The position numbers and the translations under genes are program-made. The notes under the pieces are model-generated. The model was not told the DNA's origin and ran no database searches. It saw only the letters and a list, made by a program, of their open reading frames with translations. A stretch of DNA of 64,000 nucleotides from Pseudomonas sp. CFBP 13711 (GTDB taxonomy: Bacteria; Pseudomonadota; Gammaproteobacteria; Pseudomonadales; Pseudomonadaceae), in the NCBI RefSeq assembly GCF_014842265.1, contig NZ_JACYVI010000002.1:124001-188000 (forward strand), written 5' to 3'. Shown piece by piece: positions 45,515 to 53,389 of the stretch (position 1 is its first letter; each line of letters opens with the position of its first letter).

Positions 45515-46534
45515 TCAGACTTTGACGATCCAGCCCGCCGGGCCCTCGATGTCGCCGTACTGAATGCCGGTCAGCTCTTTATACAGGCGCTGGGTCACGG
45601 GACCGACGTCGGTTTCGCTGTGGAACACGTGCAGCTTGTCTTTGTAGCTGATGCCGCCGATCGGAGTGATCACCGCCGCAGTGCCGCACGCGCCGGCTTC
45701 CTTGAACAGGTCGAGCTTGTCGATGAACACCTCGCCTTCGATGACCTTCAGGCCCAGGCGGCTCTGCGCCAGTTCGAGCAATGACAGGCGAGTAATGCCT
45801 GGCAGCACCGACGGCGATTTCGGCGTGATGAACTCGTCGTCGTGGGTAATCCCGAAGAAGTTGGCCGAGCCGACCTCTTCGATCTTGCTGTGGGTCAGCG
45901 GATCGAGGTAGATGGCGTCGGCGAAGTTGGCTTTCTTGGCCTCACTGCCTGGCATCATGCTCGCGGCATAGTTACCGCCGACTTTCGCAGCGCCGGTGCC
46001 TTGTGGCGCGGCGCGGTCGTAGCTGGAGATCACGAAGTTGTGGGGTTTCATGCCGCCCTTGAAGTACGGGCCCACCGGGATGCAGAACACCGAGAAGATG
46101 AACTCGGGCGCAGCGCGCACGCCGATGTTGTCGCCGACGCCGATCACGAACGGACGCAGGTAGAGCGCGCCGCCAGTGCCATACGGCGGGATGAAGCGCT
46201 CGTTGGCGCGGACCACTTGCTTGCACGCTTCGATGAACTGCTCGGTCGGCACGTGGGGCATCAGCAGGCGGCTGCAGCTGCGCTGCATGCGCGCGGCATT
46301 CTGGTCGGGTCGGAACAGGTTGATCGAGCCGTCTTTGGCGCGATAGGCCTTGAGGCCTTCGAAGCATTGCTGGCCGTAATGCAGCGCGGTCGAGCCTTCG
46401 CTGATGTGCAGCACGTTGTCTTCGGTCAGGGTGCCTTGGTCCCACTCGCCATCGCGCCAGTGTGCCAGGTAGCGTTTGTCGGTCTTGATGTAGTCGAAGC
46501 CGAGCTTGTCCCAGTTAATGCTTTCGTTACCCAT
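45515..46534 (-). CDS. ilvE: Branched-chain amino acid aminotransferase IlvE
   Basis: The 339-aa protein is a fold-type IV PLP enzyme that transfers the amino group between glutamate and the keto acids of Val, Leu and Ile. The PLP-Lys lies in TGAAKVGGNYAASM, and EVGSANFFG and GITRLSLLELA are the conserved motifs downstream. The start MGNESINWDKLGFDY at 46534 is standard for Pseudomonas. It is divergent from the HDOD gene with a 280-bp gap. Confidence 0.94.
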   Translation of the reverse strand: MGNESINWDKLGFDYIKTDKRYLAHWRDGEWDQGTLTEDNVLHISEGSTALHYGQQCFEGLKAYRAKDGSINLFRPDQNAARMQRSCSRLLMPHVPTEQFIEACKQVVRANERFIPPYGTGGALYLRPFVIGVGDNIGVRAAPEFIFSVFCIPVGPYFKGGMKPHNFVISSYDRAAPQGTGAAKVGGNYAASMMPGSEAKKANFADAIYLDPLTHSKIEEVGSANFFGITHDDEFITPKSPSVLPGITRLSLLELAQSRLGLKVIEGEVFIDKLDLFKEAGACGTAAVITPIGGISYKDKLHVFHSETDVGPVTQRLYKELTGIQYGDIEGPAGWIVKV

Positions 46535-46814
46535 GACACCCTCTATGTCCAGGCCAGCTCGGCCGGGAGTGTCCGGCGTCTGGCGTTTCATCGATAAGGC
46601 CCGGAGCAGGACGCAACCCGTTCCGGTGTGTCGCCATATTACTGATTTTTCTCCCTGCAAACCGCCTCGGCGGCCGATGAGCTGAAAAAGATCCGCCGCT
46701 AGCGTGCCTGTGCGCGCCGGTTTGTGCCGTCTGTAGCAAAACCGCCCAGAGACGCGTGCAGTTTCGCCAATGTTGCCTAAGGTGTGTAAATCGTCTGAGA
46801 CAGGAGCAGCACCC

Positions 46815-47639
46815 ATGGGTATCGATCAGTTGTTCGCCGATTTGAGCAGTCTTCCCAGCATTCCCAAGGTGGCGCAGGACCTGATCAAGCAATTCGACAG
46901 CCCGTCGTCGGACCTGGGCAGCATTGCCGGCAACATCGAAAAAGACCCGGTGATCGCGGCGAAAATTCTGCGGCTGGCCAACTCCGCGCGCTTTCGCGGT
47001 GCGCGAGAGTCGTCGAGCATCGAGGACGCTGCCATGCGCCTGGGGTTCAACACCCTGCGCACATTGGTGCTGGCCTCCGCAGTCACCGGCGCGTTCAAGG
47101 CAGGGCCGAGTTTTGACCTGAAGGGCTTCTGGCTGAAGAGCTTTCAAGTGGCCGGGATCTGCCGCTTGCTGGCGAAACAGTCCGGCGCCGATGCCGAAAT
47201 CGCCTTCACCTGTGGGGTCATGCACGACATCGGCGAGCTGCTGATCCAGACCGGCGCACCAGCCGTTGCCGAGCGCATAAACAGCGTGACCAAGACCGGG
47301 ACAACCGGGCGTGCGGCGATTGAAACCTTGCAATTGGGCTTTGGTTACCCGGAAGTCGGCGCGGAACTGGCCCGACGCTGGGGATTGCCGGAGGTCATCC
47401 AGAACGCCATCGCCTATCAGGCGCGGCCCATGCAGGCGCCGGGAGACGCGACCCAGCCACGGATTGTTGCCCAGGCATTGACCATTTCCGCTGCGCTGGA
47501 AAATCACGGCGGCGCCACGGCGCAGGCGAAGCAGGAAGTGGATGGGCCATTGCTGGAGGGGGTTGATCTGGAAGCAGTGTTCGCGGCGCTGCCGAAGGTG
47601 TTGGAGGACGACAAAGCGTTTGCGGAGTTGTTGAGTTAG
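46815..47639 (+). CDS. HDOD-domain protein
   Basis: The 274-aa protein has an HDOD (HD-related output) domain: LPSIPKVAQDLIKQFDSPSS, IEKDPVIAAKILRLANSARF, then the HD motif GVMHDIGELLIQ at about 135-146 and a Pro/Glu-rich last third. Such proteins act in stress signalling and lack proven hydrolase activity, though the HD residues are present here. GGAG stands upstream of the ATG. A REP cluster follows. Confidence 0.9.
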   Translation: MGIDQLFADLSSLPSIPKVAQDLIKQFDSPSSDLGSIAGNIEKDPVIAAKILRLANSARFRGARESSSIEDAAMRLGFNTLRTLVLASAVTGAFKAGPSFDLKGFWLKSFQVAGICRLLAKQSGADAEIAFTCGVMHDIGELLIQTGAPAVAERINSVTKTGTTGRAAIETLQLGFGYPEVGAELARRWGLPEVIQNAIAYQARPMQAPGDATQPRIVAQALTISAALENHGGATAQAKQEVDGPLLEGVDLEAVFAALPKVLEDDKAFAELLS

Positions 47640-47683
47640 GGAAAGCGGTTATGGTCTGAAATGGATGGCGCCTGAACCGACCC

Positions 47684-47839
47684 CTTCCCGGCTGAAGCCG
47701 GTCCTACAAATTGATCTCGGTCCCACTGACACAACACGGTCACTCGTAGGACTGGCTTCAGCCGGGAAAACGTTAGGCGTCACTCTGCAAAATTGAGGGT
47801 GCTGACCGAGGCCTCTTCCCGGCTGAAGCCTGTCCCACT
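47684..47839. repeat. Three class B REP hairpins
   Basis: Copies of the class B sequence lie at 47684-47708 (inverted), 47746-47768 (direct) and 47815-47838 (inverted). The core GGCTGAAGCCGGTCC is retained in copy 1, while copies 2 and 3 have single changes (ACTGGC and GCCTGTCC). The block occupies the gap between the HDOD gene and sir2. Confidence 0.87.
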
Positions 47840-47874
47840 AGTATCAGCGCACAGCCGCTCTTGAGAACCTGTGC

Positions 47875-48717
47875 ATGCCTGATGTTCCTGACACCTACGT
47901 CGACACCCTGCTGCACTGGATGCACGACCGCTCGTTCCTCGTGCTGACCGGCGCCGGGATCAGTACGTCGTCCGGTATTCCGGATTACCGCGACAGCGAG
48001 GGCGTGCGGCGGGGTCGGCAGCCGATGATGTTTCAGGAATTCCTCAATGCCCCTGAAGCCCGGCGCCGTTACTGGGCCCGGGCAATGCTCGGCTGGCCCC
48101 GGGTTCGCGCCGCGCTACCCACTCCGGCCCACGAAGCGATTGCCCGCTTGCAGCAACACGATCTCATCAGCGGGGTGATCACTCAGAACGTCGATACCTT
48201 GCACGATCAGGCCGGCAGTCATGACGTCGTGGAATTGCACGGCAGTCTGCACTGGGTGCTGTGCCTGGACTGCCACCACCGCACCGAACGCGACATCATT
48301 CAGTTGACCCTGATCGAGCAAAACCCGTACCTGGCGGGCGTCGATGCGGTGCAGGCGCCGGATGGCGACACTTTGCTGGACCCCGCCTTCGAAGAACGCT
48401 TCCAGGTGCCGCACTGCCCCCACTGCGGCGGCGAGCGAATGAAGCCGGACGTGGTGTTTTTCGGCGAAAACGTGGCGCCACCCACGGCGGCCAAGGCCAT
48501 GCATCGGGTGGAAGAAGCCCAGGGACTGCTGGTGGTGGGGTCGTCGCTGATGGCGTTCTCCGCCTTCCGCCTGTGCCGCGCGATCAAGGATCAGGGCAAA
48601 CCGCTGATCGCCATCAACCTGGGCAAAACCCGGGCGGATGATCTGCTGGATCTCAAGATCGAAGCGTCATGCGAGGTGCTGTTGCCAGCGTTGGCCCAGC
48701 GGCTGTTACAGGGTTAA
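47875..48717 (+). CDS. Sirtuin-type NAD-dependent deacylase
   Basis: The 280-aa protein has the Sir2 NAD motif LTGAGISTSSGIPDYRDSEG (about 24-43), ITQNVDTLHDQAG, the catalytic His in ELHGSLH and a zinc site with cysteine pairs in CLDC and CPHC. It contains the extra insert and sequence typical of class II SIRT4-like bacterial sirtuins (YWARAMLGWP). It removes acyl groups from lysines using NAD+. It is flanked by REP clusters on both sides. Confidence 0.9.
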   Translation: MPDVPDTYVDTLLHWMHDRSFLVLTGAGISTSSGIPDYRDSEGVRRGRQPMMFQEFLNAPEARRRYWARAMLGWPRVRAALPTPAHEAIARLQQHDLISGVITQNVDTLHDQAGSHDVVELHGSLHWVLCLDCHHRTERDIIQLTLIEQNPYLAGVDAVQAPDGDTLLDPAFEERFQVPHCPHCGGERMKPDVVFFGENVAPPTAAKAMHRVEEAQGLLVVGSSLMAFSAFRLCRAIKDQGKPLIAINLGKTRADDLLDLKIEASCEVLLPALAQRLLQG

Positions 48718-48732
48718 CGGGCAGCACGACAT

Positions 48733-48823
48733 GTGGGAGTGAGCTTGCTCACGAAGACGGCATTTCAGTCGCTGAAGATTTAGCGGATGGCCCACCCTAT
48801 ATCGTGAGCAAGTCCGCTCCCAC
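48733..48823. repeat. REP pair, class A (REPIN)
   Basis: GTGGGAGTGAGCTTGCTCAC starts at 48733 and a diverged inverted copy (GAGCAAGTCCGCTCCCAC) ends at 48823. It lies between convergent sir2 and DUF2817 genes. The second arm carries a mismatch breaking its own hairpin. Confidence 0.85.
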
Positions 48824-48836
48824 CTTGCCCGATCCT

Positions 48837-49952
48837 TCATCTGATTGCGCGAATCCCCGGCAACGCCGCCAGCGCCCTGTCCCACACCTGCCGCGTCCTC
48901 ACCCACGCCACTTCCTGCCAGTCCGGGTCCGCCGGGTAAAACTGCTCCAGCAGCCCTTCCTTGATCCGTCGACCGGTCTCGTCCAGGGGATCGCCGTGCA
49001 GGTGCAGCCAGTGATCATCCCGCAAATGCCCATGCACCTCTGCGCCCGGGTACGTGCCGCACTCGATGACAAACGGCATCAGGTGCACGCCCGGCAAGGC
49101 GTCGAGGAGCATCTGCGAGGTGTAGCCGGTGGAGGTCGCCGCGACACCGGTTTCGCTGACCCGATTGGCGCCGGTGATCAGCGTGAACAGCCACGGCCCG
49201 AATAACGCTTTGGCGTCATCGAGCGCGGGGTAAGCCGACTCGACAATGCTCATCAGCATCGGATGACCGTAATCCCCCGCGCCGGTGTGCAGGTCGAAAC
49301 AGGTCACCACCTCGGCGTCCTGCAGGTATCGCCCGACGATGCTGCGCAGGGTGCGATTGGACCAGCTCGGCCCGCTGCCGCCGAAAAACAACCCATCGGG
49401 GAATGCGTACTGCCCCGCCTCCACCACCGACATCAACCCTGCCCAACCCCGCGCGTCGATCGCTGCCTGAAACAACGCATCCGCCTGATCGCGCTTTGGC
49501 CCGCGCAGCTGCTCGCAGGCGTAAATCCCGTGGACGTCGGCGTAGGCGCGGTTGTCCGGTAGCGGCCGATTAAAGTCCAGGTAGTTGCGGTTCTGATCAA
49601 GGTTGTCCTCGTTGACCCGGCGCATCCACGCCGTGCCCCAGGGGTTGATCAGGTGAATCATCAGGACCGCAACGCCCTCGGGCAGCGCGCATGGATCAAA
49701 ACCCTCGAGCCAGCGGCTCTGGCAATCGGAGCCGTAATAACCCTCGACGCCATGGGTGCCACTCAGCGCCACCAACACCCGCCGCGCATCCGGGTCGCCC
49801 AGCCAGGCGACGTCCGTGGCCAGCGGCTCGCCAAAAGGACCCGACAACGGGTGAACGTATTCACTCAACCGCGCGCCAGCCGCCGTGGCTGCGGCAATGA
49901 AGCGCTCGCGAAGCTGGCGATAACCCGGACGAACTGGGAAAAAGTGGCTCAT
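48837..49952 (-). CDS. DUF2817 / M14-like zinc peptidase family protein
   Basis: The 371-aa protein begins MSHFFPVRPGYRQLRERFIA. The first zinc motif appears in SGTHGVEGYYGS (H-x-x-E), and a later His in CFDLHTGAGDYG is the third ligand; the conserved NEDNLDQNRNY corresponds to the substrate-binding Asn-Arg of the M14 fold. No signal peptide is seen. DUF2817 proteins resemble M14 carboxypeptidases and may deacylate or cleave small peptides. The 51-codon upstream extension of the frame is not supported. Confidence 0.82.
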   Translation of the reverse strand: MSHFFPVRPGYRQLRERFIAAATAAGARLSEYVHPLSGPFGEPLATDVAWLGDPDARRVLVALSGTHGVEGYYGSDCQSRWLEGFDPCALPEGVAVLMIHLINPWGTAWMRRVNEDNLDQNRNYLDFNRPLPDNRAYADVHGIYACEQLRGPKRDQADALFQAAIDARGWAGLMSVVEAGQYAFPDGLFFGGSGPSWSNRTLRSIVGRYLQDAEVVTCFDLHTGAGDYGHPMLMSIVESAYPALDDAKALFGPWLFTLITGANRVSETGVAATSTGYTSQMLLDALPGVHLMPFVIECGTYPGAEVHGHLRDDHWLHLHGDPLDETGRRIKEGLLEQFYPADPDWQEVAWVRTRQVWDRALAALPGIRAIR

Positions 49953-50739
49953 TGATGCGCTCCAGAATCGATGACACCGCGCGTATGGGCCCGGAATAGA
50001 CAGCCGGAACGCCGCGCAGAAAGGACACTGCGTCAGAAATGTTACAACCGGACACGTTTTGGCACACTTCTTTCTAGTGTTTCTCTTGTGGAACGTCAGT
50101 ACCACGAAACGCTTCGCGTCCAGCCCCGGCTGCCGCGAGTCTACGCTGCCAAACGGTGCGCACCACGCACCCGTGTGCAGGAACCGGACATTACCCCGTC
50201 CGAAACAGTGCAGGACGCCGACCAGAAGTCTGGCGTCCGTCGATAAGGAATTCGATTCGTGCCAGACATGCGCATTTCACACCCGATCCGCCCACGCCGC
50301 GCCTTGCCTTTTCCGCTGCACGCCTCCGTCAGCGAGCCAGCCACCCGCCCCATCACCCTTCAGCGCTCCGGCTGAAACCCAGCGTCAATTCGCTGCGGTG
50401 CCCCACATTTGTTTTGCGTCAATGGCTGTCGCTGTTATAGCGATCCGGCGGCCACTTTTTATTGTTTTTTTTCGGGACAGATGCGCCTGCTCACATAACG
50501 GTTTGAATAACGCGCAACAGGCATCGCTGTTGATCCACACACACTAAAAACGATCACTGATCATTTTCAGGAAGTGTGCGCCACTGTTAAACACCATTCA
50601 CGCCATGACTGACAAGTCACACTTTAAGGACTTATCGCAATGATCACGTAAGCACTCACGCACCAACTTGCACCCACTTAATCACGTTTGGTGCAGCGCA
50701 CTTCTGATTGAATCGGAACAGGTCACCGTGCAAACACGC

Positions 50740-50765
50740 GGTGAACCTGAGTGGATAGGTTCGCC
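50740..50765. promoter_or_regulatory. Inverted repeat in the tonB upstream region
   Basis: GGTGAACCT (50740-50748) faces AGGTTCGCC (50757-50765); 8 of 9 positions pair, with an 8-bp spacer. The arrangement is that of a dimeric repressor site. The binding protein is unknown. Confidence 0.4.
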
Positions 50766-51059
50766 CTTTGGTTCGGCAACTTACCCTGCCTCTATAGAGC
50801 GAACTGACCCAGACTCGACGAAATTCGCTAAAAAGTTACAGGAATGCGACATCGCCCCGCCCCAGCCCGGAAACAGCAGGCTAGAGCCCTGCACTGGCAT
50901 AGCGGTTGCAATAGCGATGATCGTTACATAGTCATTCTGAAATAAAGACGTACTTCTTCGTACTCAACAAGAAATCAGGGAACTGCAATGTCGTCTCCAT
51001 AGCCCACGCTGCAACGGCAGTTATAAGAGTGGTTCTTCAACGACCTGCTCCCCAAACCT

Positions 51060-51078
51060 CGTGCTTTGCGAAAGCACG
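51060..51078 (+). promoter_or_regulatory. Hairpin in the tonB 5' leader
   Basis: CGTGCTTT (51060-51067) and AAAGCACG (51071-51078) form a perfect 8-bp stem with a 3-nt loop, 73 nt before the tonB ATG. No T-run follows, so it is more likely a leader structure or operator than a terminator. Confidence 0.45.
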
Positions 51079-51150
51079 GACGTCAACTTCAAACAGGGTG
51101 ACTTGTTTGAACGGACCCTTATTGCCCTTCAACCACCCGAGGGAGCTTTA

Positions 51151-52011
51151 ATGAATGACGCGGTAAAAACGAAAGCCATACCTGACCCGGCGCCGGACGC
51201 ACTGTCCATGGCCTGGCCGCGTATTCCTTTCAAGGAAAACACATCGCGTCCGGGTGAACTAAGCCGGACGCACGTGTTGATATTGATTGCCGCCTCGGTC
51301 CTTATTCACGGCGCTATCTGGTGGTATATGCAGACTGCAAAAGCCGACGTCCCGGAAGTTGCGCCGCAAGTGCCCGAGATGACCGTGGAATTGACCAGCC
51401 CGACACCGCCGACCCCGGAGCCGCCGCCACCGCCGCCTCCACCTGAACCGCCGCCACCGCCCCCGCCGCCCCCTGAACCGGAGCAACCGGTCGAGGACCC
51501 CGACGCGGTCAAGCCGCCGCCGAAACCGGTGGAGAAGCCTGTCGAGAAGCCGGTGGAAAAACCCAAGGTCGAGAAGCCCAAGCCGGTGAAGAAACCCGAA
51601 CCGGTGAAAAAGCCGACACCGCCTGCGCCTGCTGCACCGGCTACGCCGAGCCCGCCTGCGCCCGCCACACCGTCGCCATCCCCCGCGCCGCCAGCGCCTG
51701 CCGCGGCCCCGGCGGCACCGGTCAAGGAATCGGCGGCGATTTCCGGGCTCGCCAGCCTGGGCAACCCGCCACCGGAATACCCCGGCGCGGCGCTGCGCAA
51801 AGGCATGGAAGGCCGCGTGATCCTGCGCATCAAGGTGCTGCCCAACGGCCGCGCCGGCACGGTCGAGGTGACCAAATCCAGCGGCAAACAGGTGCTGGAC
51901 GATGCGGCGGTAGAGACGGTGCGCAACTGGAAGTTTATTCCGGCCAAGCGCGGTGACACCCCGATCGAAGGCTTCGCGACGCAAACCATCGACTTCAAGC
52001 TGCCCGAATGA
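51151..52011 (+). CDS. tonB: TonB energy transducer
   Basis: The 286-aa protein has a cytoplasmic N terminus, one TM helix (about residues 40-62, LILIAASVLIHGAIWWYM, with the conserved Ser-His pair), a long Pro-rich periplasmic spacer (PPTPEPPPPP repeats and VEKPVEKP repeats) and a C-terminal TonB domain (EYPGAALRKGMEGRVILRI onward). GGGAG precedes the ATG. It links the proton motive force, through ExbB-ExbD, to outer-membrane receptors. It starts a run with exbB, exbD and a TonB-dependent receptor. Confidence 0.93.
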   Translation: MNDAVKTKAIPDPAPDALSMAWPRIPFKENTSRPGELSRTHVLILIAASVLIHGAIWWYMQTAKADVPEVAPQVPEMTVELTSPTPPTPEPPPPPPPPEPPPPPPPPPEPEQPVEDPDAVKPPPKPVEKPVEKPVEKPKVEKPKPVKKPEPVKKPTPPAPAAPATPSPPAPATPSPSPAPPAPAAAPAAPVKESAAISGLASLGNPPPEYPGAALRKGMEGRVILRIKVLPNGRAGTVEVTKSSGKQVLDDAAVETVRNWKFIPAKRGDTPIEGFATQTIDFKLPE

Positions 52012-52063
52012 ACCCGGTCAGCCGATCAACAACAACTCTTTATATAGCGGGTGAGGTGTAACC

Positions 52064-52771
52064 ATGAACGAATCGATCTCTTCGATGATTGTCCCCGGCG
52101 TACTCTGGGCGCTGGTGGTGTTTTCAGTGCTGAGCTGGGGACTGTTGCTGATCAAATCCGCACAGTACTTGCGCTTAAAGACCCAAAACAAACAGTTCGC
52201 CAAAGCGTTCTGGGCAGCGCCGGATCTGCTCACCGCCGCCGAGCATTCCAGCCAGTACCCGGGCTCACTGGCGCGGATCGCCAACAGCGGTTTCGAAGCC
52301 ATGGCGGTCGACGAAACACCGCGCAACACCCAGCAGCTCGCCCACACCATCAACCGCTCCGACCGCCTGGAGCGCAACCTGCGCCAGCAGATCCAGAAAG
52401 AACGCCGCGCACTTGAAGCCGGTCAGGCCATCCTCGCCAGTATCGGCAGCACGGCGCCGTTCATCGGCCTGTTCGGTACCGTCTGGGGGATCATGGAAGC
52501 GCTGCAAAGCATCGGCGCCAGCGGTTCGGCGAGCCTGGAAACCGTGGCCGGCCCCATCGGTCACGCGCTGATTGCCACCGGGGTCGGCATTGCCGTCGCG
52601 GTCCCTGCGGTGCTGATCTACAACTTCTTCCTGCGGCGTCTCAAGCTCGCCGTCGCCGACATGGATGATTTCGCCCATGACTTCGACGCCCTCGCCCAAC
52701 GCAGCGCCTTTAGCATCAACCGTCAGGCCATTGCCAGCAAGCACAGCCAGGCTGTGCGGGAGGCGAGCTGA
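52064..52771 (+). CDS. exbB: ExbB proton-channel subunit
   Basis: The 235-aa protein has three TM helices (about 12-32, 130-152 and 170-192) and the MotA/TolQ/ExbB signature: AILASIGSTAPFIGLFGTVWGI, then GPIGHALIATGVGIAVAVPAV. It forms the pentameric channel around ExbD. GAGGTG lies ahead of the ATG, 52 bp after tonB. Its stop shares a base with the exbD start (TGATG). Confidence 0.94.
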   Translation: MNESISSMIVPGVLWALVVFSVLSWGLLLIKSAQYLRLKTQNKQFAKAFWAAPDLLTAAEHSSQYPGSLARIANSGFEAMAVDETPRNTQQLAHTINRSDRLERNLRQQIQKERRALEAGQAILASIGSTAPFIGLFGTVWGIMEALQSIGASGSASLETVAGPIGHALIATGVGIAVAVPAVLIYNFFLRRLKLAVADMDDFAHDFDALAQRSAFSINRQAIASKHSQAVREAS

Positions 52772-53172
52772 TGTCGTTCTCCACCCAAGACAGCGATGAG
52801 GTACTCAGCGAAATGAACGTCACGCCGCTGGTGGACGTGATGCTGGTGTTGCTGGTGGTGTTCATCGTCACCGCGCCGCTGATGACCAACGCCATCAAGG
52901 TCAACCTGCCGAAAACCGACGCCGTCGCCCCCGCCGACAAGAAAGACCCGGTGGTGGTCAGCGTCGATCAGGACGGCAAGTTCTACCTGGCCAAATCCGA
53001 AGTCGCGCCGGAATCCCTGGAGCTCAGCCTCAAGGACGTCAAGGCCAAGGACCCGGAGGTGCGCGTGCAATTGCAGGCCGACACCAACGTCAACTATGGC
53101 CAGGTGGCCAAGGCGATGGCGTCGATCGAGCGCTCGGGCATCACCAAGATTTCAGTGATGACGTCCAAATGA
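52771..53172 (+). CDS. exbD: ExbD proton-channel subunit
   Basis: The 133-aa protein has a cytosolic tail with EMNVTPLVDVMLVLLVVFIV, in which Asp in the TM helix (VDVMLVLL) is the proton-carrying residue, and a periplasmic domain ending IERSGITKISVMTSK. Length and motif are normal. The gap to the receptor gene is 217 bp, long enough for a separate promoter. Confidence 0.94.
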   Translation: MSFSTQDSDEVLSEMNVTPLVDVMLVLLVVFIVTAPLMTNAIKVNLPKTDAVAPADKKDPVVVSVDQDGKFYLAKSEVAPESLELSLKDVKAKDPEVRVQLQADTNVNYGQVAKAMASIERSGITKISVMTSK

Positions 53173-53389
53173 TCGACACATGACCCGCACCTGATCTGCA
53201 CCTGAAGCAGGCGCCGCACCCCGCTGCGGCCCTGCGCACCCTACTCCCGATTCACCGCCGTCCGGGTTTTTGCCCCGGAGGGGAGCGGCTTGCTTGAAAT
53301 AAGGAAATTCCCGAGCGCTACAACCGCCTCGGAGCAACGAGGGCTCACAAGGCCATTTCAATAACATCTGGAATAAGTCGGAAACTACC

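Larger units (their letters stand above)
49953..51150. promoter_or_regulatory. 1.2-kb non-coding region upstream of tonB
   Basis: No protein gene is supported in this unusually long gap, and part of it (about 50400-51050) is AT-richer than its surroundings. It contains an imperfect inverted repeat at 50740-50765 and a tight hairpin at 51060-51078 in the tonB leader. Promoters for tonB and for the DUF2817 gene must lie here. I could not find a convincing 19-bp Fur box. Confidence 0.5.

Noticed and set aside
43903..47839. Spaced repeats resembling a CRISPR array
   Set aside because: The repeats are inverted REP hairpins of two classes with irregular spacing, there are no spacers of constant size and no cas genes.
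50668..50931. An 87-codon frame upstream of tonB
   Set aside because: No ribosome-binding site, atypical composition and no family resemblance, so it was not called.
50440..51150. Possible Fur box before tonB
   Set aside because: I looked for GATAATGATAATCATTATC-like 19-mers; the best stretches match too few positions to claim iron control.
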